From NCBI GenBank assembly GCA_947178505.1, contig CAMWYR010000001.1, positions 124,001-188,000 of the forward strand: DNA of 64,000 nt. The letters are read 5' to 3'. Position 1 is the first letter of the stretch; every line of letters starts with the position of its first letter. The notes below the pieces were generated by a model. The model was not told the origin of the DNA. It did not search any database and saw only the letters and a list, made by a program, of their open reading frames with translations. The translations under genes and the position numbers were made by a program. Positions 48,630 through 59,500 of the stretch are shown here, in pieces. The stretch is from an uncultured Muribaculaceae bacterium (GTDB taxonomy: Bacteria > Bacteroidota > Bacteroidia > Bacteroidales > Muribaculaceae).

Positions 48630-49298
48630 ATGAAAAAAGCAATTTCATTCCTTCGATCACTGCGCAGACATAACGACCGCGAGTGGTTTAACGCCCACAA
48701 AGACCAGTATCTGGAAGTAAAGGAAAGGGTGGAGAGACTCACGGAGCGTCTCATCGCAGGCATCGCGCAGTGGGATCCCGACGCGAGCCGACTCCGGCCG
48801 GCCGACTGCCTCTACCGCATCTATCGCGACACGCGATTCTCACCCGACAAAACGCCTTACAAGACTCATATCGGCATCTACATAAATCCCCCTTACGGGA
48901 AGAAAAACCTGCGCTGCGGCTACTATCTTCATCTCGAGCCCGACAACATCTTCGTGGCCGGCGGAGCATGGTGCCCCGACAGCAAGATCATCAAGGCGAT
49001 ACGCCAGGACATTTTCGACAACGTAGAGGAATATCTCGAGATACTACACAGCAAGCCCTACTCCGACTATTTCGGCACGCCCGGCTTCGATCTGCTCAAG
49101 ACCGCTCCCAAAGGATTTCCCAAGGAGTGGGAACATATCGACATGCTGCGTCCGCGCGATTTCTCGGTGTTGTGTAAAATTGAAGATGAGATCATCGGCA
49201 CGCCTGAATTTGAATCTGAAGTGCTCAAACGGATGGAAGCCCTCAAGCCTCTCAACGACTTCTTCAACTATACCATCGACGAAGCCGGCAATAGTTAA
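48630..49298 (+). CDS. DUF2461/TIGR02453 family protein
   Basis: SFLRSLRRHNDREWFNAHKDQYLEVKERVERL; YRIYRDTRFSPDKTPYKTHIG. Confidence 0.9.
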   Translation: MKKAISFLRSLRRHNDREWFNAHKDQYLEVKERVERLTERLIAGIAQWDPDASRLRPADCLYRIYRDTRFSPDKTPYKTHIGIYINPPYGKKNLRCGYYLHLEPDNIFVAGGAWCPDSKIIKAIRQDIFDNVEEYLEILHSKPYSDYFGTPGFDLLKTAPKGFPKEWEHIDMLRPRDFSVLCKIEDEIIGTPEFESEVLKRMEALKPLNDFFNYTIDEAGNS

Positions 49299-49322
49299 GA
49301 CTGGGATTACAGATCATATAAT

Positions 49323-50834
49323 TCACTTCAGCCGCGGGGCTAAGACGCGTGTGTATATGCTCTTCCCTTCCGCAACGAAATTATGATAGAAAATATGCGC
49401 TGAGGGATCATCGAGACGCCCTACGAGTTCAAAACGTTTGGCCTCGCTGCCCCACTTTCCATACTCAATAGCCTGACGACTCAGCACCCCTCCGAACGAC
49501 CATGTCTCGTAAGAGGTCATTAACAGCACGCAACAAAGTGCCACCAGCCATCCCGGACGTAAGCTTTTAGATTGCAACCGGCGGTTAATTGTGCGCAAGA
49601 GGGCATAAAACATATAGACGAACATAGGAATGGAAGGGCGGATACCGAAGTCACAGGAATCTCCCATCGCCCAGAAAGGAAGAATAAGCGAGACGAGAGC
49701 CATCAGCCAGAATGTCAGTGAGCGCCTCACTGACTGCCATATGAACGGAAGCCAGATTGCAATTCCGAATATTGCAAAATTCACGCAGAGCAGCGCGATC
49801 CTCGCCGAATCAAGCGTCGGAGTGACACCCGGAGAGGAGGCATTGGCATTAGACACATAGAACAACGCCGTCGGGACTCCCACCGCGAGCCCGGCCAACG
49901 TGCGCACCGACCAGAATGAGCGAATCTCCTTAATCACCCACCATATGGCCGGCAAGACTATTCCGACACATGGCAGAGGGGCATAAACAAACAGAAAGAC
50001 ACTCAGCAGCGTTAGCCATCCGGCATTGCGTCGGTAGGCCCATATCAGCGGCAGCAATATCCAATATGGTATTGCCTGATTGAAGATCTGGCCGAAATGG
50101 ACTACGATAGTGTATGAGCTGTAATAATCATAAATAAACAGAGGATTATTCCACCACTCCCCGATCGGAGTGTTAAAGGCAAGCAGAGTGCAGGTCAGTT
50201 TGTCGGCACCCGCGAAACAAAGCCATATCACACCCATCCACCAACGTGAACGGCCGCCGCATAGACTGCATATAAGCGAGTATCCAAGCACAACTCCCCA
50301 GAAGGCATAGAGCAACTGCACTAAATCGCCTATCATTATGCTCCCCGTGAATTTTGAGACGAGAGCACCCGGAAGAAAGAACACAAAATAATAGCACAGG
50401 AGTCTGGGAGTTTCCGCATCGTACACCACAGGCCACGGATGACGCACAAGATCAAAGAAAACGGCGTTACGGAATTGCCAGTCCCAGGGCTGACGCACAA
50501 GGCCGCCATGACCGAACCATATTAAGAACAGGAATATAGCCACAGCCATAATTACCCACGACTTGTCAAGCCGCACGCTCTTCATCGAATCCGGAATATA
50601 TAGTTTGCGGGCGCCGACACCGAAAACCGGAAGTAACGCTACGACCAGAAGCAGGCTCGCCGTGCAGGCTATCCAGAGCCTGAACCAGCCAAAAACAAAG
50701 ATCAACAGCGGAACCGAGATCCAGATCATTGCCTGCGACATCAACGAGGAGGGTGTCATCATCCTTACTAAATCTTCTGATGCGGATTCCTTAGTGTCGG
50801 CAGCGCGAAAAACTCTTCCCATGGGATTTGGCAA
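49323..50834 (-). CDS. Polytopic membrane protein of unknown function
   Basis: About 10 or more hydrophobic segments, no recognised signature motif. Confidence 0.7.
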   Translation of the reverse strand: MPNPMGRVFRAADTKESASEDLVRMMTPSSLMSQAMIWISVPLLIFVFGWFRLWIACTASLLLVVALLPVFGVGARKLYIPDSMKSVRLDKSWVIMAVAIFLFLIWFGHGGLVRQPWDWQFRNAVFFDLVRHPWPVVYDAETPRLLCYYFVFFLPGALVSKFTGSIMIGDLVQLLYAFWGVVLGYSLICSLCGGRSRWWMGVIWLCFAGADKLTCTLLAFNTPIGEWWNNPLFIYDYYSSYTIVVHFGQIFNQAIPYWILLPLIWAYRRNAGWLTLLSVFLFVYAPLPCVGIVLPAIWWVIKEIRSFWSVRTLAGLAVGVPTALFYVSNANASSPGVTPTLDSARIALLCVNFAIFGIAIWLPFIWQSVRRSLTFWLMALVSLILPFWAMGDSCDFGIRPSIPMFVYMFYALLRTINRRLQSKSLRPGWLVALCCVLLMTSYETWSFGGVLSRQAIEYGKWGSEAKRFELVGRLDDPSAHIFYHNFVAEGKSIYTRVLAPRLK

Positions 50835-50937
50835 AATCGATTAATATTTCTAAATTTGCAAATTAGCATACCCGTGACGAAAAGAATATAAAAACGACAA
50901 TGGCCTTGTCACGTCAAGGGCCAACTAATGGTTTAAT

Positions 50938-51717
50938 TTGGATAACGCTGAGTCTATAAAAGATATTGCAGACGCAAGGAAATCTCGCTTACGCGATATA
51001 TATGTGGTCGGGGCATTCCTGATAGTGACCCTCCTGCTCGGAGGCGCTATATGGTGGGCCTGGAAGCAATATATATCCTCGCCACCCTACGTGGATGAAG
51101 AGCGCTTTCCTATCCGAGGGTTTGACCTTTCGGCTCATAATGGCTATGCGAATCTTAACGCTGCTAAGGAGGATGGCTATGAATTCGTGTTTCTCAAGGC
51201 GAGCGAGGGAGTGACGCACCGCGACGAGAACTTCGTGCTCAACTATCAGAAGGCACGTCACGCCGGGATGCGTATCGGGGCCTACCATTACTTCCGCTTC
51301 GACCGCGACGGCGTGGAGCAGGCAGTCAACTTCCTCCGCTCCGTCGGCAACCGGAAACTCGAACTCGGACTCGCCATTGATGTCGAGGAGTTCGGCAATG
51401 CCAAAGATGTCCCTGTCGACTCAATCCGCACGCGCCTTAATATGATGGTCGAATATCTCAATATGAAAGGCCACCGAATAACATTCTACTCCAACCGCGA
51501 GGGATGGATGAAATATCTCAGCGATGATTTCAGCGGGATGCCGATGTGGATATGCAGCTTCTCCGAAAAGAACGCACTGAACACCGACTGGACCTTTTGG
51601 CAATTCGACCACCATGGGAAAGTGGCCGGTATTCGCGGTGAGGTAGATCTCAACGCTTTCAGAGGGAGCCGGCAAGAATGGGAGGAAATGTTTCCGCTCA
51701 TGCCCTCCTCCTATTGA
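50938..51717 (+). CDS. Membrane-anchored GH25 lysozyme-like protein
   Basis: IRGFDLSAHNGYANLNAAKEDGYEFVFLKASEGVTHRDENFVLNYQKARHAGMRIGAYHYFRFD; LGLAIDVEEFGN; N-terminal TM helix. ORF begins at TTG. Confidence 0.88.
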   Translation: MDNAESIKDIADARKSRLRDIYVVGAFLIVTLLLGGAIWWAWKQYISSPPYVDEERFPIRGFDLSAHNGYANLNAAKEDGYEFVFLKASEGVTHRDENFVLNYQKARHAGMRIGAYHYFRFDRDGVEQAVNFLRSVGNRKLELGLAIDVEEFGNAKDVPVDSIRTRLNMMVEYLNMKGHRITFYSNREGWMKYLSDDFSGMPMWICSFSEKNALNTDWTFWQFDHHGKVAGIRGEVDLNAFRGSRQEWEEMFPLMPSSY

Positions 51718-51733
51718 GAAAGGATGGAGCCAA

Positions 51734-51757
51734 GAAATTTTAGTGGATTGAGCCTTA
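51734..51757 (+). repeat. Diverged copy of one arm of the 45424-45516 hairpin
   Basis: GAAATTTTAGTGGATTGAGCCTTA vs GAAATTTTAGTGGTTGGAGCCTTA (22/24). Confidence 0.7.
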
Positions 51758-51792
51758 ATCCTGCGCTACGTCGCGCCTATCTCGATCGGCAT

Positions 51793-51818
51793 CGTATTTT
51801 TATACCGTATTCTTATAC
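51793..51818. promoter_or_regulatory. 13-bp tandem dyad repeat upstream of porU-like gene
   Basis: CGTATTTTTATAC / CGTATTCTTATAC. Confidence 0.5.
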
Positions 51819-51880
51819 GGAATCATTGATAGAGTTCGTAACATCATACTAAACAATGAGCCGGATACGTTAATCTATAG

Positions 51881-54800
51881 ATGAAAACCGCTCATGAAAT
51901 ATTGTCAATGATATTTGTGGCCGGGATGATGCTCTTCACAGCGAGTCCGGCCTATTCACTTCCTGCCGATCACTACGCCGCGAGTTCGGTGCTGGCTGAG
52001 GGGCGCTGGGCGCGCGTCAAGGTCAGCGCCACAGGCATGCACCTCATCACCGATGCCGAACTGCGCAAACTGGGCTTTACCGACCCGTCGAAAGTGCGTG
52101 TCTACGGACGCGGCGGGCGCCAGAATGCGGAAGTGCTGAATGCCACCAATCCCGATGATCTGCCGCAGCAGCCGAGTGTGCGCACGGCCAGAGGCATCGT
52201 GTTCTTTGCCACCGACGAGATCACATGGACCCCTTCAAAGGGCGACACGCCTTACACTCACAGCGTGCATCCTTACAGCCACGATAACTATTACTTCCTC
52301 TCCGACCGCGATGCCACCGACCGCGAGCCGGAGAAAGCCGCCGTGTCCAAAGGGGGCTCATCGGAGGTGACTGACTTCAGCGCACGCCTGCTACATGAGC
52401 AGGAACTCGAATTCGGAGGCGAAAGCGGTTGTCAGATTTTCGGTGAAGACTTCAGAAGCAAGACCTCACAGACCTTCGACTTCCGCCGCACGGATGCATC
52501 CGCCCCCGCGACCATGGTTAACATACGCTTCGGGGCGAAGACCACCAACGGACGTTCGAGCCTTACATTCAAGGCCAACGGCACGTCTCTCAACTCCACT
52601 ACCAACGATCAGATTTCCTCAAGCTCCATAAGCGACTATTTCCAGACAGCCGAGACGTCAAAGACGTTCGATTGCGGCGATGAATCGCTTAATCTTTCCG
52701 TGAATTATTCCTACACGGGCACACTCTTCATGGCGCGCCTCGACTATATCGAGATGTTCTACCGCCGCAAACTGGCGCTCCGCGACGGCGAGCTCTATTT
52801 CTACGGCACGTTCATTCCGAGCGAGACACTGTGCGTGTCGGGGTGCTCGGCCTCAACGCGTATCTGGGATGTGACCGACCCGGCATCGCCCAAGGAGGTC
52901 GACTTCACGCTGAGCGGCTCAACTGCCCGCTTCGGTGTGCCCTACTCCGGCTATCGCGAATTCGTGGCTTTTGATGCCGAGAGCATATCACGCACCGCCA
53001 CGTCGGCCGGCAACGTTGCGAATCAGGACATCCATGCTCTTCCCACGCCCGACATGGTGATCATCACGCTACCCGAATATCGGCAGGGCGCAGAGCAGAT
53101 CGCCCGGCTGCATGAGGAGACCGACGGCTTCCGCGTGCACGTGATCGACGCTGATAAGATCTACAATGAATTTTCCGGCGGCAAGGCAGATGTCGGGGCA
53201 TTCAGGAGTATGCTCAAGATGTGGTACGACCGCGGCAGCGACGGTGAGGGCCATAAACTCGGCTACTGCCTGCTGATGGGGCGACCCTTCTACGACAACA
53301 AGCTGGTGTCGGCAGCCGGGCGCAATCTCTCCTACACCCCTCTGCCTATCTACCAGAGCTATACGGGCAAGGATGAGCACACATCTTACTCGACCGACGA
53401 TTTCATTGCCAAACTCTCCGACAACTCCGGTACCGAACTGCGTCTGGCCTCGGAGCCCCTGAGCATCGCCGTGGGCCGCATTCCGGTCACTACCTCGGCA
53501 CAGGCTCTTGACATGGCCCGTAAGATCGAGAAATACGTGAAGCAGCCCGATTATGGCGCATGGCGCAACAAGGTGATGATCATCGCCGACGACGAGGATA
53601 ATAACGTGCATTTCGAGCAGGCCCAGGCTGTCTACCGCAATATGGGAACCGGCGCACAAGGCGACCGCCGCGTCTACGACCGTGTCTACCTCGATTCATA
53701 CCGCCGCGTGCTCACCGGACTCGGACCCACATATCCACAGGCCACTGAACGCATGCTCCGCAACTATAACGATGGCGTGGCCATAACCAACTATATCGGC
53801 CACGGTTCGCCCGTGGGCTGGGGCCACGAGAACCTCTGGACATGGGATCAGATCAACAGTCTGAACAACAGCCGCCTCACCTTCATCATCTCCGCCACCT
53901 GCCGCTTCTCCCCCTGGGATGAGCCTATCGACACAGGCGGCGAGATCCTACTGATGAAGCCCGACGCCGGCTGCATCGGTCTGATTTCAACCGCACGCAC
54001 TGTATACGTTGACGGCAACGGGAGCCTCAACGCCAGCTTCGCACGCGAGATATTCAAGGCAGATACCGACAACAGTCCGCGCCGCTTCGGCGATGTGTAT
54101 AAGGATGGCAAGAACGGCTACCTGATGAGCAATACGCTACGCTTCATCTTCATGGGCGACCCGGCCCTGCGCATACCCGGAGGCAGCCGCCGTGTGACGG
54201 TGACGAGCATCAACGGCAAGGATGTGACCGACCCCTCAATGGAGGCTACCGACCTTCCTACCCTCCCCGCGCTCTCAAGCACGACCATAGCCGGCTGCGT
54301 GATGATGCCCGACGGCAGCACCGATACCGATTTCAACGGCACCGTTGTGATCGACCTTTATGATGCAGAGCGCGTGATTACCACCTTCGGCAACGGGTCA
54401 TCGGGTAAATCCGTAAATTATAACGACCGCGACAAGAGGCTCTCCTCCGTCACCGCCAAGGTGACTGCCGGAGAATGGAGCGCGGTGCTCCGCGTCCCCC
54501 CGGAAATCCAGGGTAACTACACCCGCGCCCTCATCGCCGCATACGCTTCAGATGAAACAGGGAAGGAGGCCGCAGGCACCTGCGACAATCTTTACGTCTA
54601 TGGTTATAACGATGATGCTGATTCCGACACGGAAGCACCCGTAATCGACGAATTCTACGTTAATTCGCCCAATTTTACCAATGGCGGAGTCGTTAACTCC
54701 AGCCCGGTGCTTTTCGCGCGCATCAGCGACGAATCAGGCGTGAATATCTCCGACTCAGGCATCGGCCATGCCATGACCCTCACCGTGGATGATTCCTCCG

Positions 54801-55288
54801 TCATCGGCGGACTCAGTTCCTACTTCACTCAGGACGCAGACGACCCAACCACGGGCCACCTCGTGTTCCCCATCTCCAACCTTTCATCCGGCGCCCACAA
54901 GCTGACGCTCACCGTGTGGGACAATGCCAACAACGTGAGCAAGGCGTCGCTTGACGTCAATGTCGGCGTGGCCCTTGACCCTGTGATTTATGACATAACC
55001 GCCAGTGTGACCCCCGCGCAGGTTGATTTCCATATCAATCTCGACCGCCCCAACACGGCGCTCGAATGCGAGATCGGAATCTTCAACCTCAACGGGCGCC
55101 GCATCTGGGAAGACGAGAACACCTACCACTCGGGCATTGACAGCCGCATCACCTCCACATGGGATCTCACCGACACGGCCGGCAACCGCGTGCCTCGCGG
55201 TATATACGTCTACCGCGTCAAGGTGCTGACACCGGAGGGCACCTACAGCACCAAATCCAAGAAAATTGCAGTAGCAGCGGCCCAATGA
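51881..55288 (+). CDS. porU: Type IX secretion system sortase PorU-like (C25 peptidase)
   Basis: N-terminal ILAEGRWARVKVSATGMHLITDAELRKLGF; catalytic-type NYIGHGSPVGWGHE and FIISATCRFSPWDEP; C-terminal GIFNLNGRRIWEDEN...WDLTDTAGNRVPRGIYVYRVKV. Confidence 0.85.
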   Translation: MKTAHEILSMIFVAGMMLFTASPAYSLPADHYAASSVLAEGRWARVKVSATGMHLITDAELRKLGFTDPSKVRVYGRGGRQNAEVLNATNPDDLPQQPSVRTARGIVFFATDEITWTPSKGDTPYTHSVHPYSHDNYYFLSDRDATDREPEKAAVSKGGSSEVTDFSARLLHEQELEFGGESGCQIFGEDFRSKTSQTFDFRRTDASAPATMVNIRFGAKTTNGRSSLTFKANGTSLNSTTNDQISSSSISDYFQTAETSKTFDCGDESLNLSVNYSYTGTLFMARLDYIEMFYRRKLALRDGELYFYGTFIPSETLCVSGCSASTRIWDVTDPASPKEVDFTLSGSTARFGVPYSGYREFVAFDAESISRTATSAGNVANQDIHALPTPDMVIITLPEYRQGAEQIARLHEETDGFRVHVIDADKIYNEFSGGKADVGAFRSMLKMWYDRGSDGEGHKLGYCLLMGRPFYDNKLVSAAGRNLSYTPLPIYQSYTGKDEHTSYSTDDFIAKLSDNSGTELRLASEPLSIAVGRIPVTTSAQALDMARKIEKYVKQPDYGAWRNKVMIIADDEDNNVHFEQAQAVYRNMGTGAQGDRRVYDRVYLDSYRRVLTGLGPTYPQATERMLRNYNDGVAITNYIGHGSPVGWGHENLWTWDQINSLNNSRLTFIISATCRFSPWDEPIDTGGEILLMKPDAGCIGLISTARTVYVDGNGSLNASFAREIFKADTDNSPRRFGDVYKDGKNGYLMSNTLRFIFMGDPALRIPGGSRRVTVTSINGKDVTDPSMEATDLPTLPALSSTTIAGCVMMPDGSTDTDFNGTVVIDLYDAERVITTFGNGSSGKSVNYNDRDKRLSSVTAKVTAGEWSAVLRVPPEIQGNYTRALIAAYASDETGKEAAGTCDNLYVYGYNDDADSDTEAPVIDEFYVNSPNFTNGGVVNSSPVLFARISDESGVNISDSGIGHAMTLTVDDSSVIGGLSSYFTQDADDPTTGHLVFPISNLSSGAHKLTLTVWDNANNVSKASLDVNVGVALDPVIYDITASVTPAQVDFHINLDRPNTALECEIGIFNLNGRRIWEDENTYHSGIDSRITSTWDLTDTAGNRVPRGIYVYRVKVLTPEGTYSTKSKKIAVAAAQ

Positions 55289-55923
55289 ATCAGTTCACAC
55301 CCTTCATCCTGCCCGAGCCTACGCTCCGGCGTCTCCCCTGGTATCTTGCCTACGTCGATATCCTCCGCAACAAGGGGGTGAGGCATGTGTCGTCGACACG
55401 CATATCGAAAGCATTAAGCGTCGACGCCTCGCAGATAGCCAAAGATCTCTCCTTTCTGGGCGTGAAAGGGCGCACCCGTATCGGTTATGAAGTGGAAGAC
55501 CTCTGCCACGCACTGAGCGACTTCCTCGGATTCTCGAGGCGACATAATGCCTACGTGGTGGGCTGCGGCAGTCTCGGGAAGGCACTTCTCCGCGATTCCG
55601 GCCTCTCCAATTACGGGCTGGAAATCACGGCCGGCTTCGATGTGAACCCGGATGTGATCGGACGCGGAGATCTCGGAGTGCCAATCCGTCATATCGACCG
55701 AATCTACGATGAGATGGCCTGCAATCCGGCAGATATTGCGATTCTCGCCGTGCCCCCGGAGGTGGCACAGGAATCGGCCGACATTGCCGTAGGCGCCGGC
55801 GTTAAGGCTATCTGGAATTTCACACCCTACCGTGTGAAAGTAGCCGAAGGGGTCGTGATGGCCAACACTTCGATCTACGCACATCTCGCCCTCATCTTCA
55901 CCCGGTTGCGCTCGCTCCAATAA
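55285..55923 (+). CDS. rex: Redox-sensing transcriptional repressor Rex
   Basis: LPWYLAYVDILRNKGVRHVSSTRISKALSVDASQIAKDLSFLGVKGRTRIGYEVEDL; VVGCGSLGKALL; ATGA overlap with the preceding gene. Confidence 0.92.
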   Translation: MNQFTPFILPEPTLRRLPWYLAYVDILRNKGVRHVSSTRISKALSVDASQIAKDLSFLGVKGRTRIGYEVEDLCHALSDFLGFSRRHNAYVVGCGSLGKALLRDSGLSNYGLEITAGFDVNPDVIGRGDLGVPIRHIDRIYDEMACNPADIAILAVPPEVAQESADIAVGAGVKAIWNFTPYRVKVAEGVVMANTSIYAHLALIFTRLRSLQ

Positions 55924-55939
55924 AACTGCTGATTCACAG

Positions 55940-56596
55940 ATGAAAATATTTGCTGTAACCAACAACTATAATAGCCCTGAGAGCTATCCATCTCCTTTCG
56001 GACCCGGAGAAATTGACTGGTACGAACTTCCCGACTCATCCATCCTGCGGTCGGGAAATCCGTTTTATGTGCCCGATTTCGATGAAGAATTCCGTGCCTA
56101 TCCGAGTATTGCATTCCGCATCGGGAGGCTCGGAAAGAGTATCGCTCCGCGGTTTGCATCAAGATATATCGACCGGATCGGCATGGGCACTGCAGTAATC
56201 GCCACAGGCCTTCTGAAGCAATTGCGCGATAAGGGAGCCCCCTGGACCCGAGCCACTGCCTTCGACCGAAGTCTACTGCTTGGCAATTTGGAGCCCGCAG
56301 ATGCGTTATTAGAAAAGGGCATGAATTTTACAGTGAGCTGCGGCGGGGAAAAAATAAATTACGCCTCCGCATACCTCCAAGAGGATATTGACCATATCAT
56401 CAGCCGGCTGAGCCGTGACAATACACTCAAGAACGGCGATATCATACTCGCGGGTCTCACTCCGCGCGGCCTGCTGCTGAAACCGGGCACCCGGCTCATC
56501 GCCCTGAAGGAACACGAAAATATCACTTACCCGGACAACCTGACCTCCGACGCAGAAGCGTCAGAAACACATATAGCATCTTTTAGCATAAAATGA
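55940..56596 (+). CDS. Divergent fumarylacetoacetate hydrolase-like protein, probable pseudoenzyme
   Basis: DSSILRSGNPFYVPDFDEEFRAYPSIAFRIGRLGKSIAPRFASRYIDRIGMG...APWTRATAFDRSLLLGN resembles the FAH fold but key acidic positions are absent. Confidence 0.6.
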   Translation: MKIFAVTNNYNSPESYPSPFGPGEIDWYELPDSSILRSGNPFYVPDFDEEFRAYPSIAFRIGRLGKSIAPRFASRYIDRIGMGTAVIATGLLKQLRDKGAPWTRATAFDRSLLLGNLEPADALLEKGMNFTVSCGGEKINYASAYLQEDIDHIISRLSRDNTLKNGDIILAGLTPRGLLLKPGTRLIALKEHENITYPDNLTSDAEASETHIASFSIK

Positions 56597-59500
56597 GATA
56601 TAATCTTTTTGTAGCCTCGGCAATGTGCGCGTTGGCCTCCCTTCAGATGAACGGAGCAACTACACACGACTTCGCATTCAGCGAGAGTACGCCGCTTGCT
56701 TCGGGCAAATGGGTTAAAATATCAATCAATGAGACCGGGGTGTACGAAATCACCTACGATCAACTCCTCAGCATGGGCTTCAGCGATCCGTCGAAAGTGG
56801 CGCTTTTCGGCACGGGAGGCACCCTGCTCAACTTCAACTTTACCGACGACAGCGGCAGACCCGTCTATTCAGATTCACTCACGTCGACTCCCGTGCTCCA
56901 CACGGGGTCGAAACTCATATTCTATGGCGGAGGCACGGAGTCGATCTCCGCGATGCCGATCGGCTATTCCCAGAACCAGCGACTGCGCCACCGCCGGATG
57001 ACGAAAAACATCTACTCCGACCGAAGCTATTATCTTCTCACCGACAGTTATGCACCCGAATCGCCGGCCATCAACAGCGTTGCCGACAAATCTGCCTGTG
57101 AGGAACTCGCAAAGGGTTACGGATATATCTATCACGAGCGCGACCTGCGTCACAACATGTACAATGAAGGCCAGGTGTTCTGGGGAGAAGAAATATTCGC
57201 CGGCAAGCCGGCGACATTCGATGTGCAGGCTCCATACTGCATCGATGCTCCCGCCCATTTGTGGATGGAATTCGCAACAGCTTATGAGTCGGGCGGCGAG
57301 GTCAGCCTCGGGCTCAACGGCGCGACTGCTACATCGTCGGTAGCCAACCGCCCGATGGATGTCTATACCATCGGTAATTCCCTTGACAACACACGTCTGC
57401 GTGTAAATTCCGACGGTATCGGATCGGGCACCATAAACGTTGAGGTATCAAAAGGATATTCTTCCGCCGTCCCGTTAGCCATCGACTACTGGACACTGAG
57501 TTATCCTATCGATCTGAGTGTGGCCGCCGACGACCCGCATTTTACCAGTCAGTATGCAGCATTCATAGAGCCCACCACGGCCGGCTGGCGCCATCGCGTT
57601 CCGGAAAATGCCGTTGTATGGGATGTAAGCGTGCGTCGACGCCCCGTGGCCCTTGAGGTCGAGAACGGCTACGTCTATCACACCACAGCGGCTACTTCTG
57701 AAATCGTGGCCTTCAATCCCGATCGTCAGCAACTCGCCATCAACCCCGACTGGACGCATCTGGCCAACCAGAATCTGCACGGAATGCAGAGCATTCCGGT
57801 CGACATGGCCATCATCACCCTCGAGAAGTTCCGGCCATACGCTGAGCGTATCGCCGATGCTCACCGTCAATATGCAGGGCACACAGTCGTGGTAGTCACT
57901 CCCGAAGAAATCTATAACGAATTCAACCACGGCACACCCGACGTGACAGCTCTCCGCGCATTCGTCAAGATGCTCTATCAGGCTAATCCGGCTACGATGC
58001 GCAACGTGCTGCTGCTCGGAGGCATCAGCGCCGACTTCAGGAAAGTAAACAGCCATCCCGACCGCCCGGAAACGTTCCCGGTCTACATGGTGCCGAAAAT
58101 CAATCTCAAGCGCGCCGAAAGCGCTGAAGGCTCGGCGGCGCCCGACTACATCGGCATTGTGTCGGATTATATAAATGCTTCCGGCATCCTCTCGGCGTCA
58201 GAGCAGCGTGTGGGCGTTGGCATGCTCCCCATCCAGAATATCGAGGAGGCAGAGACCGTCGTTAAGAAAATCACCGATTATCTCTCGCGCGACGACTTCT
58301 CCAACCTGGCCAACGAATTCATGACCTATTCCGATGAAGGCGACAGCCATATACATGATTTCCAGTCGTTCAGGCTAACGAATCTCCTTAACGAATATAT
58401 CAGCGGCATCGCTCATTCAGAGTATGCCGTATCGCCAATATGGTATGAGAGACTCGGAGCAAATAAGGCAAGCGCCGACTTCCTCTCCAATATCCGTCGC
58501 GGAAAGCTTCTCTCGCATTATTACGGGCATGCCGGTGCCGAATCATTCGCCAACATCACCTGCAACAACGTGATGAGCCTTGATAACCCCGAGCCGGCGT
58601 TTCTCTTCCTCGGCGCCTGCGACCTCTGCGAGCCCGACCGAGGCAAGCATGGGGTGGGCGACCTGGGCGTAATCCGCAACAGTCGCGGACTTTCAGGCGT
58701 GGTATGCGCGACGCGTTCGGTGCTCTCCCATGAAAACCAGGCTCTTGCTGAGAATTTCGTAAACTCGCTCTTCTACGATGCAAACCGCTCTCGACGCACC
58801 GGCACCGTGACCATCGGCGAAATCTATGCTGATGCCCGCACAAAGACCAACAATGTGTCGAAACAGGCATACGTGCTCATCGGCGACCCGGGGCTCCCGC
58901 TTCCCGTGGCCCTCGGCCGCATGAGCATCGCTACAGACAGAAGTGAGTATCGCGGCGGCGAAGTGATGGAAGTGAGCGGCCAGCTGCTGAATTCCGACGG
59001 CACCCCCGACACCTCTGTCAACGGCTATGTCACCGTCAAGCTCATGGAGCCCAAGACCACCGAGGCCATCACCAGCGATCCCGTGAACGACTATGGAGAG
59101 ATCAAGGCTAATCCGCGCCTCGTCATCAACGATTACCGTCTCAACGCTTCGAAATCCGAAGTGCGCGACGGACGCTTCACGACGCGCATCCTCATCCCGA
59201 AACGTGCCGACAGTTTCCTTTCGACTCCCGACTCGGTGCGTACGCTCACACTTCTTGCCGCCGCCTACGATCCTGCTACGAGAAACGCCTCGAGCGGCGT
59301 GCTGCATCTCACGATGCCGATGATCGACAGCACGCCTGATGAATCTTCCATTAAGGATACTCAGGCTCCTTCAGTGGCGGCAGACTATGACAACGTGCTG
59401 CGCCGGCTCAATATCTCGGCAGCCGATGAGACGGGCCTCATCCCCGGCATCGGCACCTACGGCGGAGTGACCCTCTCGATCGACGGCAAGAGCTACAACA

